Shown: positions 35,327 to 43,150, counted from the stretch's first letter. The stretch is 64,000 bases of DNA from Rhizobium sp. BG4 (GCF_016864575.1 NZ_CP044126.1:1501501-1565500); one strand, 5' to 3'. Made by a program: numbers and translations. The notes: generated by a model from the letters alone, not told the origin.

Positions 35327-36750
35327 TTTGCATCCTCCAGTTCCATCAGCTGAAGCGTCATTGACACCACTGTGCCGGCGCCGCTGGTCTTGATATCGAA
35401 GTCTCCGCCGAGACTGTCGACCCGTTCGCGAAGTCCCGCAAGACCGAGGCTTGTCGGCCGCACCTCGTTCGGATCGAAGCCATCGCCCTGGTCACGAACC
35501 TCGATCCTGACCTCGCCGTCGCGCACACGCGCCGTCACCGATTGCTCGATGCCGCCGCCATGGCGATAGGCATTGTTGAGCGCTTCCTGGACGAAGCGGT
35601 AGACGCAGATCTTCACCGCGGCCGAGAGGTCGGAGTGGTCGTCCTCGACGCTACGCGAAACCGTGCTCGCCGTCCGTGTCTCATGGGCGGAGACCACCCG
35701 CTCGATGATCTCTCCGAATGAGGCGCCCTCGATCTCCGGCAGGACGAGGCCCCGGCAGATCGTACGGATTTCCCGCATCGCCTCGGCAAGGCTCGAGCGG
35801 ATCCACGACAGCTCCTTTTCCCGCATGTCGGGGCTTGTTTTGGCATCGACCAGCATCTCGCTGTCGAGCCGCAGCGAGGCATAGGCGATATGCTGGGCAG
35901 GTCCATCATGAAGGTCGGCGCCGACGCTGCGAAGATAGGTTTCGTTGAGAGCGGCGGCCCGCAGCGAGGACCGTTGCAGGCGCCGCTGCAGGGCAAGTTT
36001 TTCGGCAAGCAGGGACGAGAGTTCCGTCACCTTGTCGCGGAGATCGCTGCGTTGCGCCTCGATCAGCCGGCTGCCGCGGAAAACCAGAGCCGAAAGCGCC
36101 AGAAAGAAGATCGCCGTCAGTCCGGCGACAGAGGCCCAGCTCCAAAGTCTTGCGCGGGCAATGCTGTCGGCAAGCCCCTCAGCCGTCTCGTAGAACTCGA
36201 CGACGGCGACCGGCTGGCCGGACCATGGCTGCAGCACCGGATTGTAGATTTCCATCAGCGGCTTGCCGAGCTGCCTCTCCTTCTCGCTCTCCGGATCGCT
36301 GGCGACCTCGTATCGCGCGACGAGCGCGCCTGAAAAGGCTTGGCGAAGCTTGTCGCTGACCGGGAATTTCCGGCCGATCAGCTCCTGTTCGTTGGAGTAG
36401 AGGATGGTGCCGTCGCTTCTCCAGAGCTTGAACGAGACGAGGCGCTTGCCGAGTGCGCCCTGCGACAGCGTCTCGTTGAGCGCCTGGGCGCTTCCTTCGT
36501 CGAGAAGGGTTTCCGTCTGCATATCGGGAAGCAGCGGGGCGACGACGCTATCGACATAGAGCGCGGTCGCGGCGCCGGAATTATGGATCACCGCGTCCTC
36601 TATCAGCCGCGTCAGCAGAATGCCGATCAGGAGCATCGCCATGATCGAGACGACCCCCCCGGTTATGAAGAACTGGGAGGCCAAAGAGCGGGCATTCCAA
36701 CGGCTGAGCCAATGCATCTGCGACCTGTCGACTGCGTGTCCGACAGACAT
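35323..36750 (-). CDS. Sensor histidine kinase, HisKA_3 (NarX/DegS) type
   Basis: A 475-residue membrane kinase. A first membrane helix near residues 28-48 and a second near 195-215 bracket a periplasmic sensor domain of about 145 residues with no recognised family. Cytoplasmic: a coiled-coil linker, the phospho-acceptor region DLHDGPAQHIAY (His near residue 280), an ATPase domain with NNAYRHGG and GDGFDP, and LGLAGLRERVDSLGG. This is the class that pairs with NarL-type regulators, as here. It is likely autonomous, since its own upstream region lacks the inverted repeats seen near its neighbours. Confidence 0.93.
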   Translation of the reverse strand: MSVGHAVDRSQMHWLSRWNARSLASQFFITGGVVSIMAMLLIGILLTRLIEDAVIHNSGAATALYVDSVVAPLLPDMQTETLLDEGSAQALNETLSQGALGKRLVSFKLWRSDGTILYSNEQELIGRKFPVSDKLRQAFSGALVARYEVASDPESEKERQLGKPLMEIYNPVLQPWSGQPVAVVEFYETAEGLADSIARARLWSWASVAGLTAIFFLALSALVFRGSRLIEAQRSDLRDKVTELSSLLAEKLALQRRLQRSSLRAAALNETYLRSVGADLHDGPAQHIAYASLRLDSEMLVDAKTSPDMREKELSWIRSSLAEAMREIRTICRGLVLPEIEGASFGEIIERVVSAHETRTASTVSRSVEDDHSDLSAAVKICVYRFVQEALNNAYRHGGGIEQSVTARVRDGEVRIEVRDQGDGFDPNEVRPTSLGLAGLRERVDSLGGDFDIKTSGAGTVVSMTLQLMELEDAK

Positions 36751-36800
36751 GGTACTACCCTAGAGGAATTCCAGATAGCTGCGCGATATCCCGGCGGCGC

Positions 36801-36980
36801 CTAGTTCGGGACATCGCGTGTATCGATGACATCCGCGCCGGCAACGCTCTTGGTGATCTGCGTATCGCCCGACATCGCCGCGCCGAAGAAATAGAGGACG
36901 CCGCACAGGAAGACGACCAGTGCAACGACCGACGCATTGATCGCAACCGGGCCGGCGGAAGGTCTATGGATGCTGCTCAT
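36801..36980 (-). CDS. Small single-helix membrane protein
   Basis: A 59-residue protein with one membrane helix (residues about 13-36, ASVVALVVFLCGVLYFFGAA) and a short polar C-terminal tail. AAAGGAG upstream of the ATG at 36980 makes translation convincing. No family recognised. It is divergent from the DUF1236 gene at 37153, and both promoters share the inverted repeats at 37034-37073, so the pair is likely coregulated. Confidence 0.75.
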   Translation of the reverse strand: MSSIHRPSAGPVAINASVVALVVFLCGVLYFFGAAMSGDTQITKSVAGADVIDTRDVPN

Positions 36981-37033
36981 GACTGGGCTCCTTTGGTCCC
37001 TGTAGCAACGAGCCGAAATGGCCGCAGTTCCAG

Positions 37034-37073
37034 ACCCCCGACCATGGTCCGGGGTGCCCCGGACTGAGGTCCG
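37034..37073. promoter_or_regulatory. Two inverted repeats in a divergent promoter region
   Basis: Bases 37034-37055 form a 22-bp imperfect palindrome centred on GACCATGGTC with one mismatched pair. CGGACTGAGGTCCG at 37060-37073 shares the CGGAC-N4-GTCCG frame with the palindrome at 34112-34125. They lie between the small membrane protein (minus) and the DUF1236 gene (plus) and are likely binding sites for the nearby NarL-type regulator. Confidence 0.65.
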
Positions 37074-37152
37074 ATGCCCGGAACAGGCGGCGTCTCCGAT
37101 GGTTGGGTAGGCAGCGGTCATTAAGGCCGCCTAGCGACAAAAGGAGGAGAAA

Positions 37153-37551
37153 ATGCTCTCCAAGCTTATGGTAGGCGTGGCTGCGGCCGCGACCCTGATG
37201 TCGGGCGTTGCACTCGCCCAGTCTTCCACCGTCAATGGCGCTGCAGGTGGTGCCGTGACCGGCGCGATCGTCGGCGGTCCCGTCGGTGCTGCCGTCGGTG
37301 GCGTGACGGGTGCCGTTGTTGGCACGGTCATCGATCCGCCGCCGCAGAAGGTCGTCACCTATGTCCGTGAAGCACCGGCGCCTTCGGCCCGCGTCGTGGT
37401 CAAGGAAAAGATCGTCGTCGGCCAGCCTCTTCCGGAAACCGTCGTCGTCACGCCGGTTCCTGAAAATCCGAGATATGCCTTTGCGGTCGTGAACGATGAG
37501 CGCGTCATCGTCGAGCCGTCGTCCCGCAAGGTGATCCAGGTCATCAACTGA
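37153..37551 (+). CDS. Exported DUF1236 protein with glycine-zipper segment
   Basis: A 132-residue protein: signal peptide (residues 1-22, ending GVALAQ), a Gly/Ala/Val-rich zipper-like stretch (AAGGAVTGAIVGGPVGAAVG and following), and a C-terminal DUF1236 domain ending YAFAVVNDERVIVEPSSRKV. Zipper segments insert in or span membranes, so an outer-membrane or envelope role is likely. The ATG follows GGAGG by a few bases. It is the first gene of a run of small envelope genes. Confidence 0.85.
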   Translation: MLSKLMVGVAAAATLMSGVALAQSSTVNGAAGGAVTGAIVGGPVGAAVGGVTGAVVGTVIDPPPQKVVTYVREAPAPSARVVVKEKIVVGQPLPETVVVTPVPENPRYAFAVVNDERVIVEPSSRKVIQVIN

Positions 37552-37560
37552 CCGGATCCC

Positions 37561-37582
37561 GGACGCGGCCGAGGTCGCGTCC
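37561..37582 (+). terminator. Hairpin after the first DUF1236 gene
   Basis: GGACGCG (37561-37567) and CGCGTCC (37576-37582) form a seven-base stem starting ten bases past the stop codon, extendable by two further pairs. No T-run follows. Possible terminator or 3' stabiliser. Confidence 0.5.
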
Positions 37583-37610
37583 TCCATTCCTCAACACGAA
37601 ACGAAATCCA

Positions 37611-37642
37611 GCCGCACATTGTGAGGCACGGCCTCGTGCGGC
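37611..37642 (+). promoter_or_regulatory. Structured 5' leader of the second DUF1236 gene
   Basis: GCCGCAC (37611-37617) pairs with GTGCGGC (37636-37642), and inside it GAGGC (37623-37627) pairs with GCCTC (37631-37635). Together they form a 12-bp stem with a five-base bulge and a three-base loop, ending 20 bases before the start codon. It could act as a transcript-level control element or a roadblock; no known riboswitch class fits. Confidence 0.45.
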
Positions 37643-37662
37643 CCGAACTCAGAGAGATTGTC

Positions 37663-38526
37663 ATGAAAACCAAGACCCTTGCCGTCCTGATGACGGCCCT
37701 GTCGATCGGTGTATCGCCCGTCGGCATCATGTCCGCCTCGGCCCAGGATGCCCCGATCATCAAAAAGAAGGGTGCAGCCCAGACCGATCAGTCCGGTGGC
37801 GCCACTCAGCAGCAGCCGGATGCCAGTGGCGGTGCTCAGGGCTCGCAGCCCGGTGCCGGTGCAGCAACCGGCGGCGAGCAGACACAGCAGCCGGCCGCGG
37901 GATCGGATGGTTCCACATCGACTGACGGTGCTGGCGGCAAGGCGCAGGTTCAGCCCGACACCTCGACAGAAGGCGGCACGGCGCCGGCCCAATCCGGCAG
38001 TGAGACGAAGCCGGACGCTTCTGGCAATGGTGCCGCGCAGGGCGGCGGCATGAAGCCCAGCGGCACCTCGGGCACTGACGGCTCCAAGCCATCGACCGAA
38101 ACCCAGAAATCCGGTTCGCAGGAGAGTGGCACGTCATCCGAGACCCAAAAGTCCGGCAGCGATGCGCAGAAATCCGGTGATGCCACGAAGCCGTCCGGCT
38201 CGACCGAGACGCAGACCAACAGCAAGACCAATGTCGAAAACAATACGACCGTCAACAAGACGACCAACGTCAACATCTCGGTCGAACAGCAGACGGAGAT
38301 CCGGCAGGTCGTCAAGGAAGTGCATGTCGAACCGGTTCGCGAAGTGAATTTCACGGTCTCGGTCGGTACCGCGATCCCGAAGAAGATCCGGCTGGAGCCG
38401 CTGCCGCCGCGGATCATCAAGATCGTACCGCAGTACGAAACCTACCGCTTCTTCATCCTGGCCGATGGACGGATCGTCATCGTCGATCCGACGGCCTACA
38501 CGATTGTCTACATCATCACGGCCTGA
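37663..38526 (+). CDS. Exported DUF1236 protein with long low-complexity linker
   Basis: A 287-residue protein. Signal peptide (residues 1-28, ending MSASAQD), then about 170 residues of low-complexity sequence rich in Gly, Ser, Thr, Gln and Lys with repeated Thr-Gln-Lys-Ser-Gly units, then an Asn/Thr-rich stretch. The C-terminus is a DUF1236 domain (YRFFILADGRIVIVDPTAY). Such a linker suits a protein that spans the periplasm or attaches to the cell surface. The start at 37663 fits the signal peptide. A strong intrinsic terminator follows. Confidence 0.85.
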   Translation: MKTKTLAVLMTALSIGVSPVGIMSASAQDAPIIKKKGAAQTDQSGGATQQQPDASGGAQGSQPGAGAATGGEQTQQPAAGSDGSTSTDGAGGKAQVQPDTSTEGGTAPAQSGSETKPDASGNGAAQGGGMKPSGTSGTDGSKPSTETQKSGSQESGTSSETQKSGSDAQKSGDATKPSGSTETQTNSKTNVENNTTVNKTTNVNISVEQQTEIRQVVKEVHVEPVREVNFTVSVGTAIPKKIRLEPLPPRIIKIVPQYETYRFFILADGRIVIVDPTAYTIVYIITA

Positions 38527-38533
38527 CGGCCTG

Positions 38534-38565
38534 AACCGGTGGCGTTCGCGCCACCGGTTTTTCTT
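38534..38565 (+). terminator. Intrinsic terminator with TTCG tetraloop
   Basis: An 11-base perfect stem (AACCGGTGGCG at 38534-38544 and its complement at 38549-38559) closes a TTCG loop and runs into TTTCTT. It starts eight bases after the DUF1236 stop and ends only 13 bases before the next start codon, so downstream genes need leaky read-through or their own promoter. Confidence 0.88.
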
Positions 38566-38577
38566 AGGGAGAGACGG

Positions 38578-38742
38578 ATGATCTACGGGGAACCAAAATC
38601 GGCAAGCGCCGTTCTTCCGATCGTCGCCATCCTGATGGCGATGGCCGGCTGCACCCTCGTTCTGCTTTCGAATGTCGATCGCGGCGATGAGAAGCAGGGC
38701 AGGGTATTCGTTCCGGTCGAACAGCGGGAGCTTGGCAAATGA
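38578..38742 (+). CDS. Small membrane protein
   Basis: A 54-residue protein with one hydrophobic helix (residues about 10-31, SAVLPIVAILMAMAGCTLVL) and a charged C-terminal tail. The ATG at 38578 is preceded by AGGGAG. Its stop overlaps the start of the BA14K gene by four bases (ATGA), which supports real, coupled translation. No family recognised. Confidence 0.72.
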   Translation: MIYGEPKSASAVLPIVAILMAMAGCTLVLLSNVDRGDEKQGRVFVPVEQRELGK

Positions 38743-39344
38743 ACGCGGTCGCATCACTGACATTCGGTATCGTGACATCGGTCGCCGGCTGTATCGCGGC
38801 GGCATCCGTGGCTTCGATCGTCATGGCGGAATCGGAAACGCATCAGCTCGCCGATCTCTCGGCGCCGGATCTTTGGACGACGAGCCCGGTTCGCGTCGAT
38901 CCTGGCAAGCAGAATTACCAGCGCGTTGCACCCGTCTATTCGAGCTATGTCACCGATGCGCCGAAGATCAGCGTCGCGTCGCGCAAGCCGGATTCCGCGC
39001 CGGTGGTGGCTGCAGCAGTGGAGCCGGCCTTGCCGGCAGAGCACCTCAACTGGTGCTCGCAGCGCTACCGTTCCTACGATCCCGCGACCAACAGCTACCG
39101 CGCCTTCAGCGGCGAGATGCGCAGTTGCACCTCGCCCTATTCGGAGCAGGCTGGCAGCGGAGAGGCTGTGACGCAGACTGCCGCGACAGCCAGCCCCAGC
39201 GCTGTCGAAGGCCAGGCGGCTGCATCCTGGTGCGCGGCGCGCTACCAGTCCTACCGTGCGGAAGACAACAGCTACCAACCTTTCGACGGGCCGCGCCGGC
39301 AATGTCAGCCGCCGTCTCAGGATGTGGTCACCGCGATAAATTGA
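38739..39344 (+). CDS. Exported protein with two BA14K-like repeats
   Basis: A 201-residue protein with an N-terminal signal or anchor (residues 1-29). Two copies of the BA14K motif follow: NWCSQRYRSYDPATNSY near residue 105 and SWCAARYQSYRAEDNSY near residue 165, each ending in an F-G-x-x-R-x-C segment. BA14K is an immunoreactive lectin-like domain described in Brucella. Each repeat has a Cys pair, consistent with a disulphide-stabilised surface domain. Part of the envelope gene run. Confidence 0.85.
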   Translation: MNAVASLTFGIVTSVAGCIAAASVASIVMAESETHQLADLSAPDLWTTSPVRVDPGKQNYQRVAPVYSSYVTDAPKISVASRKPDSAPVVAAAVEPALPAEHLNWCSQRYRSYDPATNSYRAFSGEMRSCTSPYSEQAGSGEAVTQTAATASPSAVEGQAAASWCAARYQSYRAEDNSYQPFDGPRRQCQPPSQDVVTAIN

Positions 39345-39419
39345 CCCGCATCAGACTTTGTGCCGTGGTGCCCATCCGGTCCGGCGAATACATCTGTGGC
39401 CCAACCACGGGAGTAGCAG

Positions 39420-39743
39420 ATGTCGATTCCGGTCATTACCGCTATCCAGGCCGCCAGCGAAAGCGTGCCGTCGCTGACGCCAGCCGACAAGCGCATGCTG
39501 GTTGCGCATATCCACCGCTATCTGGAAGACTACCGCCGGGACGTGCTGGGCGATCTGCCCGACCGCCGCTGCGGCTGGATGCTGCGCCTCATCGAAGCTG
39601 TGTCCTCCCAGGCCCGCGGCATCGTCGAAGCTGATGCCAAGGAATTCCGATCGATCATGGTGGAATTCGAGAAGCTGCTGGTCGTGCTCGACGATCTCAG
39701 GCTGTCGCACAAATGGTCCGAGCAGCTGGTCGTCCTGCACTAG
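39420..39743 (+). CDS. Hypothetical helical protein
   Basis: A 107-residue, mostly helical and soluble protein with no signal peptide or membrane helix. GGGAG lies upstream of the ATG. There is one Cys (RRCGW). Conserved-looking segments are SVPSLTPADKRMLVAHIHRY and FEKLLVVLDDLRLSHKW. No family recognised. It ends eight bases before the termination site of a probable minus-strand small RNA. Confidence 0.72.
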   Translation: MSIPVITAIQAASESVPSLTPADKRMLVAHIHRYLEDYRRDVLGDLPDRRCGWMLRLIEAVSSQARGIVEADAKEFRSIMVEFEKLLVVLDDLRLSHKWSEQLVVLH

Positions 39744-39750
39744 TGCCGGC

Positions 39751-39865
39751 AAAAAATAGGGCCATCCGTGGATGGCCCAAATGGGAGAGTTCGAAAACCT
39801 CCAGAGGGAACCGCCGACGAAGGCCGGGAGGAGTGGCCTCGATGCTTGTCGGCGAGTTCATAATC
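39751..39865 (-). ncRNA. Probable trans-acting small RNA with anti-Shine-Dalgarno loop (alpha-r14/r15 or cuckoo-like)
   Basis: On the minus strand a coaxial hairpin (CGCCGAC/GTCGGCG, 39854-39848 with 39818-39812, and inner AGGCC/GGCCT) presents a nine-base loop ACTCCTCCC. A small hairpin follows, then a strong intrinsic terminator: GGGCCATCC/GGATGGCCC (39778-39770 with 39767-39759) ending in TATTTTTT. Looped CUCCUCCC motifs and this three-hairpin layout characterise alphaproteobacterial small RNAs that mask ribosome binding sites. No protein frame fits. The 5' end is not determined; the core is about 105 nt. Family assignment is by pattern, not by search. Confidence 0.6.
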
Positions 39866-40231
39866 GCCGTTCAGCCGCTCTTTTGAAAACATTCAGGCTC
39901 CAATAACCGGCGCTTATTGAGCATTTTCTGTTATGAGATCGGCTGCCGCCGGAACCGCATTCTCCGGGAACTCCTGCCTGACCAAAATTGGTAGCATCAA
40001 GCGCTTGCAAAGCCGCTGCATCGGCATAGAGTAAGCCTATGAAATCGCTTCGCAGGTGACCACGGATGTACTGGCACCGGCTGACGGCGATGATGGGAGG
40101 TCGGTGCGAGAATTCGCCCGGCCTTTTCCCTTTTAGGGCTGCTGCGTCCGGTGCGCCCCTTTACAATCATCCCGAATTTCCCGACGAAGGCATCGGCACC
40201 CGGATCGAGGGTGCGCTGGAGTGCCTGCAAT
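39866..40231. other. Gene-free stretch upstream of the small RNA and the DUF454 gene
   Basis: No convincing reading frame. It should contain the minus-strand promoter of the small RNA (near 39880-39930) and the promoter of the DUF454 gene. I see AT-richer sequence at 39880-39950 but no clear -35/-10 pair. Confidence 0.4.
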
Positions 40232-40633
40232 TTGCCCGATGATCAAAGTCAGACTGCCGCGCCGCGGCGCAATCCGGTTGTCAAAGCCGCCTATATTGGG
40301 CTTGGCCTGGTGATGGTGGCGCTCGGCATTATCGGCGCGTTTCTGCCGTTGATGCCGACGACGATCTTCCTGATCATTGCCGCCTGGTGCTTCGCCCGGT
40401 CCTCGCCGAGGCTCGAAGCAAAGCTGATCAACAGCCGGTTCGGCGCGCCGCTCAGGGACTGGCGCGACAGCGGCGCGATTTCACACTCGTCGAAGCTGCT
40501 CGCTGTTTTCGGCATGGCCTCGGGCTATGCGATCTTCTTTGCAACGTCGCACCCGTCGCCGATCCCTGCTGTCGCAGTCGGGCTTGCGCTGCTCGCCTGC
40601 GCCGCATTCGTCCTGTCCCGGCCGCGGCCGTGA
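40232..40633 (+). CDS. DUF454 (YbaN-like) inner-membrane protein
   Basis: A membrane protein of about 133 residues with the DUF454 pattern: KAAYIGLGLVMVALGIIGAF, then PLMPTTIFLIIAAWCFARSS, RLEAKLINSRFGAPLRDWRD, and two more hydrophobic helices. The start is uncertain: I chose TTG 40232, which has GGAG twelve bases upstream and gives the usual family length. An in-frame ATG at 40151 would add 27 residues that do not look conserved. Function unknown. Confidence 0.78.
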   Translation: MPDDQSQTAAPRRNPVVKAAYIGLGLVMVALGIIGAFLPLMPTTIFLIIAAWCFARSSPRLEAKLINSRFGAPLRDWRDSGAISHSSKLLAVFGMASGYAIFFATSHPSPIPAVAVGLALLACAAFVLSRPRP

Positions 40634-40942
40634 TCAGCCCGGCGAATGGCAGGTGACGTCCTTGCCCTGCGGACCCGTATAGGTGTTGTCGGTCGGGTTA
40701 TAGGATGGGAAGCGCTGCGCGCACCATTTGATATGCGCGATCTCGGCAGGAGAGAGCAGCCAGCTCTCCGGCTCCGCCGCCTTGCTCGTCCCAGAGGAGT
40801 AAGCCGCTACCGCGGCGTTGTTGTCGGAACTGCCTGCCGTTGCCGGAGGAGAAATCCTGAAAGCAAAGGCGGAAGGCGCGCCCGACAGGGCAATGACCGC
40901 AGTCACGGCGCATGCTGTCAGAATTTTCCTTGCCGGCTTCAT
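40634..40942 (-). CDS. Exported BA14K-like protein
   Basis: A 102-residue protein with a signal peptide (residues 1-27, ending PSAFAF) and one C-terminal BA14K motif: KWCAQRFPSYNPTDNTYTG followed by KDVTC. Start at 40942 (MKPARK) chosen over an ATG four codons upstream; both are possible. It ends one base from the convergent DUF454 gene. It is the second BA14K-type gene in the window. Confidence 0.85.
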   Translation of the reverse strand: MKPARKILTACAVTAVIALSGAPSAFAFRISPPATAGSSDNNAAVAAYSSGTSKAAEPESWLLSPAEIAHIKWCAQRFPSYNPTDNTYTGPQGKDVTCHSPG

Positions 40943-41087
40943 TTGCCACTCCATTCACCTATCGCAAATGAACGGAGAGGCTGGCGATTTTGTTCCAGCC
41001 ACGATCGCGTGAGCGCTGCCGAGGGATAACGGGGCGTCAATGAATCTGTGTCAGGCTGTGCCAGACAATTGCGGATAGAGGAATGTG

Positions 41088-42047
41088 ATGCTGCTGTCGT
41101 CCCTGGTGAAGAAGATCGGAAGCCGCTCGGACGATCGCAACATCAACAGGCTGGAACTGGCCAACGACGTTCATCACCTCAAGCAGGTCTTCGACCGCTG
41201 CTCGAAGGCCGCCCGCATCGGCGTATGGGAATGCAATCTCGCCGATGAGCGTCTCTCCTGGACCGACATGGTCTACGAACTCTTCGATATCGAACCGGGC
41301 ACGCCGCTCGTGCGAAGCGAGATCGTTGCCATGTATTCTCCCGCCGCTCTCCTCGAACTTCAGCGGCTGCGCAGCGATGCGATCGAGCAGCAGGGCGGCT
41401 TCTCGCTCGATGCGGAGATCGTCACCCGCAAGGGTAACCGCCGCTGGATCAGGATTACCGCGACCGTCGAATGCGAGGACGGCCGGCCCGTCCGTGTCTC
41501 GGGCCTGAAACAGGATGTAACGGCAGAGGTGATGCTGCTCGAAGAAATCCGCCGCCGCGCGGATTTCGACCACCTGACCGGACTCGCGAACCGGTTCCGC
41601 TTTCATGAACGCCTTGGCGGTCTCTGCGCCTCGGAAACAGGCTGCGCGCTGCTGCTCGTCGATCTCGACGGCTTCAAACGCGTCAATGATATCCTCGGGC
41701 ATCAGACGGGCGATGTCTGCCTGGTCGAAACGGCAAACCGGCTGAGCGCTGCGGCGGAGAACGCCGACCTGGTATCGCGGGTCGGCGGCGACGAGTTCGC
41801 CGTCATCTACAACGGCGCCTCCATCCACCAGATCGAAGCTGCCGCGGCACGCATCGTTGCCGCCCTGCAATGGGATACCGGCGACGGCATCATGCTCGGA
41901 GCATCCGTCGGTATCGCTTGGGCGAGCCCCGGATCGACGTCGGCTTCTCTCTACGAAGAGGCGGACAAGGCGATGTATCGCGCCAAGACCTCCGGCCGAA
42001 ACCGCTTCGTCGCCCACCGCCCGGCGGGCGATCTCGACGCGGCGTAA
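41088..42047 (+). CDS. PAS-domain diguanylate cyclase (GGDEF)
   Basis: A soluble 319-residue protein. A PAS domain (residues about 40-150, RIGVWECNLADERLSWTD through VSGLKQDVTAEV) is joined to a GGDEF domain (about 155-310) with DHLTGLANR and an intact active site VGGDEFAV, so c-di-GMP synthesis is expected. The inhibitory RxxD site is absent: the position reads ENAD. There is no EAL domain. Start at ATG 41088 with GAGG upstream. No operon partner. Confidence 0.92.
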   Translation: MLLSSLVKKIGSRSDDRNINRLELANDVHHLKQVFDRCSKAARIGVWECNLADERLSWTDMVYELFDIEPGTPLVRSEIVAMYSPAALLELQRLRSDAIEQQGGFSLDAEIVTRKGNRRWIRITATVECEDGRPVRVSGLKQDVTAEVMLLEEIRRRADFDHLTGLANRFRFHERLGGLCASETGCALLLVDLDGFKRVNDILGHQTGDVCLVETANRLSAAAENADLVSRVGGDEFAVIYNGASIHQIEAAAARIVAALQWDTGDGIMLGASVGIAWASPGSTSASLYEEADKAMYRAKTSGRNRFVAHRPAGDLDAA

Positions 42048-42103
42048 ATCCGGTCCTGTTCCAAGGAAGACATTCTAGACAATTGCCGAGAGGGCAGCGC
42101 CGC

Positions 42104-42337
42104 TCAGGCGGTGCGCTTTGCGGTGATCATGCCCCAGGCGAGGCGCAGCTTTTGCAGGCGGGATGCCGTGCGCTCATGGACCGGGGTGCTGATGCCATTG
42201 CGAAAATCGGCCAGGGCCTGCGCCTGTAATCTCGTTCTCGCCGGCTGCCCGGCGTGTTCGTCGATGGCGCGGCCATCCTTGCCGTCGATGACTGCCCAGC
42301 TTCCGTTCTCGAGATGTTGAACCTGATATCTCTGCAT
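42104..42337 (-). CDS. Small hypothetical protein
   Basis: A 77-residue soluble protein (MQRYQVQHLENGSWAVIDGK at the N-terminus), with basic C-terminal half. GGGTGG lies upstream of the ATG. The N-terminal pattern of alternating hydrophobic residues suggests a small beta-sheet. No family recognised. Confidence 0.6.
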   Translation of the reverse strand: MQRYQVQHLENGSWAVIDGKDGRAIDEHAGQPARTRLQAQALADFRNGISTPVHERTASRLQKLRLAWGMITAKRTA

Positions 42338-42516
42338 ACGCCACCCACCCTATTGCTCTCCAAGAGAACGGGCTCCGGCAGCAAAAATCAATCCGTCTTG
42401 TCAGAATGTGCTGATATACTTTCGAACAGTGGTGAATGGCTGATTATCTTTCTGCCCCCACCGTTCATACATTAGCGAGAGTAGGCGCTTGTACGCCTGG
42501 CCAGCCTCCGGCGCGA

Positions 42517-42693
42517 TCAAGCGGCCAGGGCGTCCTCGTCCTCGGCAAGATAATCCAGGAGGTCGTAGAGAACCTCTGTCTCGCTATCGTTGTCGGGTCT
42601 GCGTGTCGGCGGGACGTTCTTGACCGGGGCCTTCGGCCGCTGGCGGAACGTCGGTCTTGGAACACGCACGCTGTTTGCGCGTCTGTTTGCCAT
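42517..42693 (-). CDS. Small hypothetical protein with acidic tail
   Basis: A 58-residue protein: Arg/Pro-rich first half (MANRRANSVRVPRPTF) and an acidic helical C-terminus (EVLYDLLDYLAEDEDAL). The ATG at 42693 has GAGGAAGAG before it; 20 further codons upstream are open but unlikely. No family recognised. Confidence 0.58.
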   Translation of the reverse strand: MANRRANSVRVPRPTFRQRPKAPVKNVPPTRRPDNDSETEVLYDLLDYLAEDEDALAA

Positions 42694-42811
42694 CTCTTCC
42701 TCACTCGCAACAAAAAAGAGGATCACTAGCTCTCTGGCATTATCCAACCACAAAGGGTCCGATGTGTCGCGTGACGCCGGCGTGACAGGGCTTCTCCGGC
42801 CGCCGTGAGGC

Positions 42812-43045
42812 TTACGTGAGCTGTTTCAAGGCGCGCAGTAGGGCCTCGGTTCTCTCGCTTGAGGAAAGCGCCAGGGATTGGTGCTCGGCCAGTTCCCGCA
42901 ATCCGGCGAGCACTTCGGCTTCCTTCCAGCCGCTATCGACGGCGTGGTCCACCAGTTCGCGGAATGCAAGCTGCAAGGCATCCTGGCATCGGATGGGTCG
43001 GTCAGGATCGTCTTCGGTGACAAACGGCCTGGAAATATCGCTCAA
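42812..43045 (-). CDS. Small hypothetical helical protein
   Basis: A 77-residue, acidic and mostly helical protein (QDALQLAFRELVDHAVDSGW, then EAEVLAGLRELAEHQSL). The pattern resembles small rhizobial proteins of unknown function. The start is a TTG with no ribosome binding site, 12 bases after the stop of a 30-residue membrane peptide frame, so translational coupling is possible. Moderate confidence only. Confidence 0.5.
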   Translation of the reverse strand: MSDISRPFVTEDDPDRPIRCQDALQLAFRELVDHAVDSGWKEAEVLAGLRELAEHQSLALSSSERTEALLRALKQLT

Positions 43046-43057
43046 AGGCGGCGCCGG

Positions 43058-43150
43058 CTACCGGTCGTCGGCTTCAATCGGGGCGATCGCCATGAAACAC
43101 AACACGACGGCGAGGGCCAAAACTGCAGAGATTGCGGACAAGGTTATCAT
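43058..43150 (-). CDS. Possible 30-residue membrane peptide
   Basis: ATG 43150 with GAGGACG eight bases upstream opens a 30-codon frame with a single hydrophobic helix (ITLSAISAVLALAVVLCFMA) and a short acidic tail, ending TAG just before the 43045 gene. Its helix composition and its ribosome binding site are the only support. Confidence 0.42.
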   Translation of the reverse strand: MITLSAISAVLALAVVLCFMAIAPIEADDR

